This document shows positions 25,795-33,245 of a stretch of DNA of 64,000 bases, piece after piece. Both the position numbers and the translations under genes were made by a program. Positions within the stretch are counted from its first letter, which is position 1. Each line of letters starts with the position of its first letter. Below the pieces are notes generated by a model, which ran no database searches, was not told where the DNA came from, and saw nothing but the letters and a program-made list of their open reading frames with translations. Origin of the DNA: RGIG3077 sp964490175 (lineage in GTDB: Bacteria > Bacillota > Clostridia > Oscillospirales > Ruminococcaceae); assembly GCA_964490175.1 (NCBI GenBank), contig CAZBAI010000006.1, positions 17,207-81,206 on the forward strand. Direction: 5' to 3'.

Positions 25795-27089
25795 ACACTA
25801 ATGATATTTGCCTTTGCGTGAACGCACTTGAAAAAACCTTTGCCAAAGGCGGCTATTCCAATATAGTTCTCAGCGTTTTTATAAATCGTGAGAATTGTGA
25901 CAAAAAGTTTTTTACGGCGCTGTATTACGGCGTTATCGAACGCAAAATTACTCTTGACCATATCATCTCGCAGTATTCTTCAAAGCCTGTTGAAAAGCTT
26001 GATTCAAAGGTGCTGCACGTGTTGCGTTGCGGTGTGTATATGCTTAAATTTATGAATATTCCGCATAATGCCGCCGTAAACTCATCGGTTGAAGCTGTAA
26101 AGCAACTTGGCTTTACAAGTGCAAAAGGCTATGTCAACGGCGTTTTGCGTTCGTTTTTGCGCATGAATCTTGATTATCCTGTGCCGTTGGACGAGCTTCA
26201 TTCTTTTTCGATACAATATTCTTCGCCGATTTGGCTTGTGGAAAAATGGCGTAACGAATATCCGGATGATTTTATTTCGCTTTTGCAGTCAACGGTTAAT
26301 GCGCCGAAAACAACATTGCGTTTAAATACCGCCCGTTTTGATAAAAATGAAATTATAGACGCACTTAAAGCCGAATCGGTCGCATTCAGCTCAAGCGATG
26401 TTATTGAGGACTGTATTTTTGTTGAAAACGGTTCGGTTTTTGAAACAAATGCTTTCAAAAACGGCATGATTTATGTGCAGGATCTTTCCTCACAGCTTTG
26501 CGCAAAAGCTCTCGGGGCAACTGAAGGGGCATCGGTTTTGGATGTGTGCGCCGCACCCGGCGGCAAATCGTTTACAATCGCTCAATATATGAAAGATAAC
26601 GGCACAATTTTTTCGTGTGATTTGCACGAAAAACGTGTTAAGCTAATTGAATCCGGCGCAAAAAGGCTCGGCTTGTCATCAGTTCGACCGATTGTCAACG
26701 ACGCTACCGTATATTGTGAAGATATACCTGCTGTCGATTTTGTTTTGTGCGATGTTGTTTGCAGCGGTCTTGGCGTAATTTCAAAGAAACCCGAAATCAA
26801 GTATAAATCCGAATGTGATTTTGAAAAACTTCCCATAATTCAAAAGCGTATATTGGATATTTCAAAAAAATATGTAAAAAAAGGCGGCGTTCTTTTGTAT
26901 TCGACCTGCACGCTTAATAAGCAAGAAAACGAAGAAGTCGCAAGTGCGTTTTTGGCTGAAAATCCCGATTTTGCAGGCGAGCCGTTTTTGCAAGAGCTCG
27001 GCTTACCTTTCGGAGATTGGTATGCTACCGTTTTGCCGAGGCATTTTTCCTCCGACGGTTTCTTTATCGCAAAATTCAAAAGGGTGTGA
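25791..27089 (+). CDS. rsmB: 16S rRNA m5C967 methyltransferase
   Basis: A 432-residue enzyme with an N-terminal NusB-like RNA-binding domain (residues about 1-140) and a SAM-dependent m5C methyltransferase domain (DVCAAPGGKSF, SCDLHEKRV). The catalytic Cys lies in YSTCTLNKQENE. The releasing Cys lies in CDVVCSGLG; the usual motif is DAPCSGxG, so Ala-Pro is Val-Val here. It starts inside the end of the protease gene (4-bp overlap) and its stop overlaps rlmN. Confidence 0.93.
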   Translation: MNTNDICLCVNALEKTFAKGGYSNIVLSVFINRENCDKKFFTALYYGVIERKITLDHIISQYSSKPVEKLDSKVLHVLRCGVYMLKFMNIPHNAAVNSSVEAVKQLGFTSAKGYVNGVLRSFLRMNLDYPVPLDELHSFSIQYSSPIWLVEKWRNEYPDDFISLLQSTVNAPKTTLRLNTARFDKNEIIDALKAESVAFSSSDVIEDCIFVENGSVFETNAFKNGMIYVQDLSSQLCAKALGATEGASVLDVCAAPGGKSFTIAQYMKDNGTIFSCDLHEKRVKLIESGAKRLGLSSVRPIVNDATVYCEDIPAVDFVLCDVVCSGLGVISKKPEIKYKSECDFEKLPIIQKRILDISKKYVKKGGVLLYSTCTLNKQENEEVASAFLAENPDFAGEPFLQELGLPFGDWYATVLPRHFSSDGFFIAKFKRV

Positions 27090-28138
27090 AACTTATAAAA
27101 ACCGATATACTTGAGTTGTTTCCCGAAGAGCTTGAATCGGAGCTTGAACGGCTCGGCGAACCGAAATACAGAGCAAAACAAATTTTTGATTGGCTTCATG
27201 TGAAAAAATGCATCGATTTTGATGAAATGACCAATCTTTCTGCACAACTGCGTACAACATTAAAGGAAAAATTTTGTATAAAGCCGCTGAAAATCTCGAA
27301 AAAGCTTGAATCTACTACCGATGATACTGTAAAATATCTTTATGAGCTTTCCGACGGTGAATTTGTCGAAAGCGTTTTGATGAAATATAAATACGGTTAC
27401 AGCCTGTGCATATCAACGCAGGTCGGGTGCGCAATGGGCTGCAAATTTTGCGCTTCAACCCTCGGCGGCAAGGTACGTAATCTCACTGCCGGCGAAATGC
27501 TGTCGGAGTGCTACACCGCACAACGTTCTTTAAAAAACGGGCGCATAGGAAATATCGTTCTCATGGGAATCGGCGAACCGCTTGATAACTATGATAATGT
27601 CATAAAATTTTTAAGGCTTGTCACGCACAAATCTGGCAATAATCTCAGTGCACGTGATATAACGCTTTCAACCTGCGGTCTTGCGCCTAAAATTTTAAGT
27701 CTTGCCGATGAGGGTCTGCCGATAACTCTTTCGGTTTCTCTGCATGCGGCAACCGATGAAAAACGCAGTGCGATAATGCCGATAAATAAAGTCTATCCGC
27801 TAAACGAGCTTATGAGCGGCTGCTATGAATTTTTAAACCGCACGGGTCGCCGCATAACCTTTGAATATTCGCTGATCGACAATGTAAATTCTTCGGATAG
27901 CGACGCTTTTGAGCTTTATAGTTTGCTCGGTGATTTTAATTGCCATATAAATTTAATTCCGATAAATTATGTTAAAGAATGCGGCTTTGTTTCTTCAAGA
28001 AACGCTGCGGAACAATTCAAAATCCGTTTGCGTCGATATGGGCTAAACGCTACCGTGCGGCGAACGCTCGGCGCCGATATCAATGCGGCGTGCGGACAGC
28101 TTCGCCGTGAAAGTGCGCAGATTACGGCTTTTGAATAA
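27086..28138 (+). CDS. rlmN: 23S rRNA/tRNA m2A methyltransferase RlmN
   Basis: A radical SAM enzyme of about 350 residues methylating A2503 of 23S rRNA and A37 of some tRNAs. The cluster motif is CAMGCKFC; GNIVLMGIGEP and the methyl-carrying Cys in AACGQL (third Cys region) near the C-terminus are present. Best start is GTG 27086 (GTGTGA overlapping the rsmB stop by 4 bp); the frame is open back to 27017 inside rsmB but lacks similarity to the family. AGGG sits close before the GTG, so coupling probably matters. Confidence 0.94.
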   Translation: MKLIKTDILELFPEELESELERLGEPKYRAKQIFDWLHVKKCIDFDEMTNLSAQLRTTLKEKFCIKPLKISKKLESTTDDTVKYLYELSDGEFVESVLMKYKYGYSLCISTQVGCAMGCKFCASTLGGKVRNLTAGEMLSECYTAQRSLKNGRIGNIVLMGIGEPLDNYDNVIKFLRLVTHKSGNNLSARDITLSTCGLAPKILSLADEGLPITLSVSLHAATDEKRSAIMPINKVYPLNELMSGCYEFLNRTGRRITFEYSLIDNVNSSDSDAFELYSLLGDFNCHINLIPINYVKECGFVSSRNAAEQFKIRLRRYGLNATVRRTLGADINAACGQLRRESAQITAFE

Positions 28139-28157
28139 ATAAGGGGGTGGTATCCTG

Positions 28158-28883
28158 ATGCGAATTTACGGTAAGACCGATATAGGTCTTGTCAGAGAAG
28201 AAAATCAGGATTCGTTTGCGATTGCAGAGCTTGAAAACGCTGTTTTCGCTGTTTTGTGCGATGGAATGGGCGGTCACCGCTCGGGCAAGGAGGCAGGGGA
28301 AATTGCCTGCTCTGTCATAATGGAAAAGTTTAAATCGCAGTATACTTCAAATTTTTCGCTTTCAAGTGTGCGAAATTTGATGTTTTCATGCGTGAACGCC
28401 GCAAACAGCGCTGTTTTCGCCGAATCTGTAAAAAATCCCGCCAAGGCGGGTATGGGTACAACCTGCGTGACGGTTTTTCGCCGAGGGAGCGATGTGCTTG
28501 TCGTCAATGTCGGCGACAGCCGTGCCTATCTTTCCGTTAGAAACGAAATCCGGCAGATTACCGATGACCACACCGTAGTGCGAATGCTTCTTGAAAACGG
28601 TGAAATTTCCGCCGAAGAAGCGTACACACATCCGCAACAAAGCTGCCTTACAATGGCGGTCGGCGTAGAAAGAAATATTTCGCCCGATTATTTTGAGGTC
28701 ACAGTTGATAAAGATGACATCGTATTGATGTGCTCTGACGGACTTACACGTTACTGCACAGACAATGAAATTCACGATATCATAAATTGCAGCACTTTGG
28801 AAAATTTGCCCGATTTGTTGATTGAGAGGGCAAACAGCCACGGCGGAAGAGATAATATTACCGTTGTTGTGTTTTCCGAATAA
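28158..28883 (+). CDS. prpC: PP2C-type Ser/Thr protein phosphatase (PrpC/Stp)
   Basis: A 241-residue metal-dependent phosphatase that reverses PrkC phosphorylation. Motifs: REENQDSF, LCDGMGGHRSG, VGDSRAYL, TDDHTVV, CSDGLTRY and GGRDNITVV, containing all conserved Asp ligands. GGGGGTGGT lies before the ATG. Immediately upstream of prkC, the universal Firmicutes arrangement. Confidence 0.96.
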   Translation: MRIYGKTDIGLVREENQDSFAIAELENAVFAVLCDGMGGHRSGKEAGEIACSVIMEKFKSQYTSNFSLSSVRNLMFSCVNAANSAVFAESVKNPAKAGMGTTCVTVFRRGSDVLVVNVGDSRAYLSVRNEIRQITDDHTVVRMLLENGEISAEEAYTHPQQSCLTMAVGVERNISPDYFEVTVDKDDIVLMCSDGLTRYCTDNEIHDIINCSTLENLPDLLIERANSHGGRDNITVVVFSE

Positions 28884-28907
28884 GAGCAAAGGAAGAGAGA
28901 GGTTTTT

Positions 28908-31304
28908 ATGGATAAAAATATCGGCAAAAAACTCGATGGACGTTACGAAATATCAGAGCTTATCGGCATGGGCGGTATGGCTGATGTCTACAAAGCAATT
29001 GATATTATCGACGACAAAATCGTAGCGGTTAAAATTCTTAAAAATGAATTTGCGGAGAATGAAGAATTTTTAAGAAGATTCAGAAACGAATCCAAAGCGA
29101 TTGCTGTGCTTTCACACCCGAACATTGTAAAGGTGCTTGATGTCGGCTTTACCGACAAGATTCAGTTTATCGTTATGGAATATATTGACGGAATCACTCT
29201 TAAAGAATATATCGAGCAAGAGGGCGTTTTGCGCTGGAAAGACTGCGTGCATTTCACCGTGCAGATTTTGCGTGCGCTTCAGCACGCTCACGACAGGGGC
29301 ATTGTTCACAGAGATATAAAGCCGCAAAATATAATGCTTTTTACCGACGGTACTATCAAGGTGATGGATTTCGGTATTGCGAAATTTGCACGTGAGGTCG
29401 GCAAAACCATCACCGATAAAGCTATAGGTTCGGTTCATTATATTTCTCCCGAGCAGGCAAGGGGCGATGTCACCGACGATAAAAGCGATATATATTCCGT
29501 CGGCGTAATGATGTATGAAATGCTTACAGGCAAAAAGCCGTTTGACGGTGACAATGCCGTTTCCATTGCGCTTATGCATATGCAGGATGAACCCGAAAAC
29601 CCCGGAAATATCAACCCCAACATACCCGGCGGTTTGATGGAAATATTTATGCACGCCATGGAAAAAGACCCTGCAAAGCGCTATCAATCGGCGGCTGAAA
29701 TGATTAAGGATATCGAAAGATTTAAAGCAAATCCCGATATCACATTCGGTTATGTTTCATATGAAACAAACGATGTCACCGAAGCAACGCAGTTTTTCAC
29801 GCCGGTTTCCGGTGCGGTTTCGACTGAGCCTGCCGTATCTGCTGCCGATTCCGATGATGAAGATTCGCTTGTATTTGAAGATGATTATTATGCAGATGAT
29901 GATTTTGAGGATGATACCGAAGAAGATGACGATATCATCGATGAAGACGCAGAAGACGATGAAGATGATGACGAAGAAGCACCGTCGCTTTTTGTGCCGA
30001 TTCTTACCGCTGTTGCAATTGCGCTGATTCTTGCCGCCGTTATTTTCTTTGTCGCATATATTGTCAGATATTTTGATAAGGACGGCGGAGAAAACAACGA
30101 GCATCTTATGCCGAATCTTGTCGGTATAGATATTGAAGAAGCCGAAGCCGAATATACTTACCTCAAAATCAATATTTCTTCGCAGGAATATTCCGAATAT
30201 GAAGAGGGTATTATTTATGCGCAGGATGTTCAGGAAAACCGCCCGATTAAGAGCGGTCAGATTGTAAACGTCAATGTCAGCAAGGGCATTAAAACCGTTA
30301 AAGTTCCCGATGTTTCAAATCTTACTTCCGAGGCGGCTGTTCTCACGCTTAAAGGCATGGGCTTTTTGACCACAATCAACAACCGAGAGGACGCCGAAGT
30401 TTCCGAGGGGTATGTTATTTCAACCGAGCCTGCCGCCAATACCGAAGTAAGACCGGGTGAAACCATTGTAGTTTATGTCAGCACAGGCAGTGAAGATTCA
30501 ACTGCAAGAGTGCCGGATCTTGTCGGATATGACTATGAATATGCCGCAACAACGCTTGAGGGCAGGGGATTTGTCGTTTCAAAGGTTGAGGCTGATTCAA
30601 ACGAAGAAGAGGGCATAGTTATCGCTCAAAGTGTTGATGCGCATGATGTTGCCGAAAAAGGCACCGAAATTGTTCTCACGGTCAGCAACGGTATAGCGCC
30701 TGCCGCATCAATCGAACTACCTATTGATATAAATTCAAAGGCTGTCGGTTCATATCAGTTTACAACGCTTGTCGAGGGTGTTAATACAGATATGAAACAA
30801 ATTGACGATATCACACTTACCGGAGGCGTTGTCAGAGTTACGGTTTCGGGAACGGGCACAAAGAGCGTTGCCGTAAAGGTTAAGAATATATCTAACGGTC
30901 AGGAAGCGATTATTGCGAAGTTTAACGTTGACTTTACCGCAAAGGATTATTCAACTCTTGAATTTAACTCAAATGCCTTTGATGAAATCGGCGGAATACC
31001 TGTTGTAACCACAACGACAACAACTGTTGTCACAACAACAACTACTACAAGCACAACGGCAAAGCCACAGACATCAAACAATTCATCGGGTGATGAAGGT
31101 AGCACAGGTGGTAACGGCGACGAAGGCAGCACAGGTGGTAACGGTAACGAGGGTAGCACAGGCGGTAACGGTGACGAAGGTAGCACAGGTGGTAATGGTA
31201 ACGAGGGCGGTACGGGCAACGGAAATGCTACAACTGACAGCCCCGCAGTTTCGGGTTATCATTACGAAGTGACGACTGTTTACACAACAACAACCGCACG
31301 GTAA
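28908..31304 (+). CDS. prkC: PASTA-domain Ser/Thr kinase with repetitive C-terminal tail
   Basis: A membrane kinase sensing muropeptides, with roles in wall growth and germination; 798 residues. The kinase domain covers 1-270 (GMGGMADVYKA, AVKIL, HRDIKPQNIM, DFGIAKF, SPEQARG). A very acidic juxtamembrane part follows (about 307-358), then one TM helix (about 362-388) and three PASTA domains (about 398-465, 466-530, 533-597). After an Ig-like beta domain comes an extracellular tail: Thr tracts (TTTTTT, residues about 700-716), four nine-residue G(D/N)EGSTGGN repeats and a YHYEVTTVYTTTTAR end. Ordinary PrkC proteins stop after the PASTA part. AAAGGAAGAGAGAGG precedes ATG. Confidence 0.95.
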   Translation: MDKNIGKKLDGRYEISELIGMGGMADVYKAIDIIDDKIVAVKILKNEFAENEEFLRRFRNESKAIAVLSHPNIVKVLDVGFTDKIQFIVMEYIDGITLKEYIEQEGVLRWKDCVHFTVQILRALQHAHDRGIVHRDIKPQNIMLFTDGTIKVMDFGIAKFAREVGKTITDKAIGSVHYISPEQARGDVTDDKSDIYSVGVMMYEMLTGKKPFDGDNAVSIALMHMQDEPENPGNINPNIPGGLMEIFMHAMEKDPAKRYQSAAEMIKDIERFKANPDITFGYVSYETNDVTEATQFFTPVSGAVSTEPAVSAADSDDEDSLVFEDDYYADDDFEDDTEEDDDIIDEDAEDDEDDDEEAPSLFVPILTAVAIALILAAVIFFVAYIVRYFDKDGGENNEHLMPNLVGIDIEEAEAEYTYLKINISSQEYSEYEEGIIYAQDVQENRPIKSGQIVNVNVSKGIKTVKVPDVSNLTSEAAVLTLKGMGFLTTINNREDAEVSEGYVISTEPAANTEVRPGETIVVYVSTGSEDSTARVPDLVGYDYEYAATTLEGRGFVVSKVEADSNEEEGIVIAQSVDAHDVAEKGTEIVLTVSNGIAPAASIELPIDINSKAVGSYQFTTLVEGVNTDMKQIDDITLTGGVVRVTVSGTGTKSVAVKVKNISNGQEAIIAKFNVDFTAKDYSTLEFNSNAFDEIGGIPVVTTTTTTVVTTTTTTSTTAKPQTSNNSSGDEGSTGGNGDEGSTGGNGNEGSTGGNGDEGSTGGNGNEGGTGNGNATTDSPAVSGYHYEVTTVYTTTTAR
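31089..31196 (+). repeat. Four 27-bp repeats encoding G(D/N)EGSTGGN
   Basis: Four in-frame 27-bp units within the prkC tail, with mostly silent differences and alternating GAT/GAC/AAC codons, followed by a degenerate fifth unit. Confidence 0.9.
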
Positions 31305-31315
31305 ATCACGCATAT

Positions 31316-32197
31316 ATGGAATATAAAATTACAAACGGTTTGGTAATAGGCGCTTCCTTAGGGCTTTACGATGTAGAGCCCGAGGGAGGCGCTCAAATTG
31401 TACAATGCAAGCCCAGAGGTGTGTTCAGAAAAAACGAGCAGACCGTAAATGTCGGCGATAGGGTAAACGTTACAAATGATAACGTTATAGCGCAGGTGCT
31501 TGAGCGAAAAAATTCAATCATCAGACCGCCGCTTTCAAACCTTGATGTTTTGTTTTTCGTGGTTTCTTCATGCGAGCCTGCGCCGAATTTGCTTTTGCTT
31601 GATAAATTTATCGCAATAGCCCGATTTAAATCCATCACGCCCGTTATTGTGCTGACAAAGCTTGATTTGAAAAATGCGCAGAGCATTATCGACATATATT
31701 CAAAAACAAATATCAGAATTATTTGTGTTGATTATTCAAACCCAGCTACAAAGGAAGAAATTTTTGCGATAATGTCCGGCAAAATTTCGGCTTTTACGGG
31801 AAATAGCGGTGTCGGCAAATCAACCTTACTGAATTATCTCGGCGATTTTGATATCGCAACGGCACAAATCAGCAAAAAACTCGGCAGAGGACGGCACACA
31901 ACCAGAAATGTCAGCCTGTTTAAACTACCCTGCGGCGGATATATCGCCGATACGCCGGGGTTTTCAACGTTTGATACCAACCGATATGACATTATAAAAA
32001 AAGATGACCTTGCCTCGTGCTTTGAGGAATTTGAAAGCTTTTCACACAGTTGTCGTTTTCGTGACTGTTCACACACGTCAGAGCTTGGCTGCAAGGTTAT
32101 TGAGGCTGTAAACAGCGGCATTATTTCAAAAAGCCGCCATTTAAGCTACTGCACTATGTACAGCGAAGCAAAGCAGCTTAAAGATTGGGAAACTTAA
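31316..32197 (+). CDS. rsgA: Ribosome small subunit-dependent GTPase A
   Basis: A 293-residue circularly permuted GTPase acting late in 30S maturation. N-terminal OB fold, then G4 VLTKLDL, G1 GNSGVGKSTLLN, G3 DTPGFSTF and the C-terminal zinc-binding cluster CRFRDCSHTSELGC (Cys, Cys, His, Cys). ATG at 31316 is 11 bp after prkC, with only weak Shine-Dalgarno signal. In B. subtilis rpe and thiN follow; here spoVM comes next. Confidence 0.95.
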   Translation: MEYKITNGLVIGASLGLYDVEPEGGAQIVQCKPRGVFRKNEQTVNVGDRVNVTNDNVIAQVLERKNSIIRPPLSNLDVLFFVVSSCEPAPNLLLLDKFIAIARFKSITPVIVLTKLDLKNAQSIIDIYSKTNIRIICVDYSNPATKEEIFAIMSGKISAFTGNSGVGKSTLLNYLGDFDIATAQISKKLGRGRHTTRNVSLFKLPCGGYIADTPGFSTFDTNRYDIIKKDDLASCFEEFESFSHSCRFRDCSHTSELGCKVIEAVNSGIISKSRHLSYCTMYSEAKQLKDWET

Positions 32198-32260
32198 CTT
32201 TCACCTTTTTCGCACCTTTGAATATAATGTATAAACGAAATATCGGAGGTGCGTTGTTTT

Positions 32261-32350
32261 ATGAAAATTGTCGTAATCAAAAGCCCTAAGGTGCTTTCCG
32301 GCTTTTTCAGACTGATTTTTAAAATCAAAAAAGACGAAGATTGTACATAA
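32261..32350 (+). CDS. spoVM: Stage V sporulation protein M, SpoVM (29 residues)
   Basis: Small amphipathic peptide that binds convexly curved membrane of the forespore and anchors SpoIVA for coat assembly. It reads MKIVVIKSPKVLSGFFRLI and a charged end. Against the remembered B. subtilis SpoVM it keeps M1, K2, I6, K7, P9, K10, L12, G14 and R17; Pro9 is the residue important for membrane recognition. GGAGG lies 11-12 bases before the ATG. Its place, at the end of the prpC-prkC-rsgA run, matches the B. subtilis locus, and a strong terminator follows. Too short for most gene finders. A sigma-E promoter was looked for but not identified with confidence. Confidence 0.93.
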   Translation: MKIVVIKSPKVLSGFFRLIFKIKKDEDCT

Positions 32351-32375
32351 TATCTGATAATATCATGAAGAAATG

Positions 32376-32421
32376 CCTTTGGGGCGCTTGCAAAAAAACA
32401 AGCGCCCCAAAGGTGCTTTTT
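32376..32421 (+). terminator. Strong terminator after spoVM
   Basis: Perfect 15-bp stem CCTTTGGGGCGCTTG/CAAGCGCCCCAAAGG (32376-32390 with 32399-32413), 8-nt A-rich loop, then TGCTTTTT. Ends the 13-kb operon. Confidence 0.95.
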
Positions 32422-32486
32422 AGTTAAAAAAGGTATTTTATATTGACAAGTTCATTAAAAATTTACATCGGGGGGGGTGAAAAGTA

Positions 32487-32515
32487 TTGCATTTTTGCAA
32501 ACTGTGTGTTATACT
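32487..32515 (+). promoter_or_regulatory. Promoter for the TetR-type regulator, with overlapping inverted repeat
   Basis: TTGCAT, 17-bp spacer, TATACT. The -35 box is part of a perfect inverted repeat TTGCA-N4-TGCAA (32487-32500), a possible autoregulatory operator. A TTGACA at 32443 has no -10 at the right distance. Confidence 0.6.
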
Positions 32516-32551
32516 GTATTTGTATCAATCGATAGAAATGGAGGTGACAGA

Positions 32552-33157
32552 TTGCCTAATTACACAAAAGAGCAATGGAACGATATAAAGACGAATCTTA
32601 TGGAAAAATGCTATGAGTGTTTTTCCGAATGCGGTTTAAACGGAACGGGGATCAGAGGTTTGGGTGAATACTGCGGTTGCACCTCGAATATGCTTTATAC
32701 ATATTTTGATAATCTCGATTCTCTTATTGTTGAATCTACCGAGCATTGCATGAGCAAGGTTGAAGATGACTTTATGCACATTGCGCCTAAAGACTTTGCG
32801 GATTTGGAACGCTTTTTAAGTGAAGTGCCGTATTGGACAGCTGAAAAACACGGTAAAAAATACAGGCTGATGTATCAGGTTTATACCCACCCGAAATACC
32901 GTGAATACGGAAAGAAATTCTTTGAAGGGGTCAATCGGCGTTATTCCGAATACGCAAACGAGGTTGCGAAAAGAATCGGACTTCCCGCAGATAAGGTTCG
33001 CCCGATGATTTTCACCTTTGTTCGTGCGTGCGTTCATTTTGCCTTGTATGAAGATGAGTATTATTTGCACGATCAGATTGGACTGATTAAAGACAGTATA
33101 GGGTTTTATATGATGAAGTACAACCCGACGGTGCTCACCGACATATTGAATGAATGA
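32552..33157 (+). CDS. TetR/AcrR family transcriptional regulator
   Basis: A 201-residue DNA-binding protein. The N-terminal part (residues about 6-55) reads as a TetR helix-turn-helix: a helix with KCYECFSECG, then GIRGLGEYCGCTSNMLYTYFDN, where the family usually has xGxxxxYxxFxxK. The C-terminal ligand domain is all-helical with aromatic residues. Start TTG 32552 is chosen because GGAGGTGA lies seven bases upstream; the frame is open from 32477 without a ribosome-binding site. It precedes the giant secreted protein by 88 bp with no terminator T-tract between (only a 5-bp hairpin at 33196-33211), so the two may be cotranscribed. Confidence 0.85.
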   Translation: MPNYTKEQWNDIKTNLMEKCYECFSECGLNGTGIRGLGEYCGCTSNMLYTYFDNLDSLIVESTEHCMSKVEDDFMHIAPKDFADLERFLSEVPYWTAEKHGKKYRLMYQVYTHPKYREYGKKFFEGVNRRYSEYANEVAKRIGLPADKVRPMIFTFVRACVHFALYEDEYYLHDQIGLIKDSIGFYMMKYNPTVLTDILNE

Positions 33158-33245
33158 ACATTTATATTCCGCAAATATTTTTATCGGCAAAAAGCGCCGC
33201 ACAAAAGCGGCACAAAACCAAAATTTATATGAAAGGTATGATAAC

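Noticed and set aside
30947..31219. Minus-strand Pro/Leu/Ser repeat frame
   Set aside because: Antisense of the Thr- and Gly-rich tail of prkC.
32443..32471. TTGACA upstream of the TetR gene as promoter
   Set aside because: No -10 box at 16-18 bp; the TTGCAT/TATACT pair downstream fits better.
33158..33245. Terminator between TetR gene and giant gene
   Set aside because: GCCGC/GCGGC stem has only five pairs and no T-tract.
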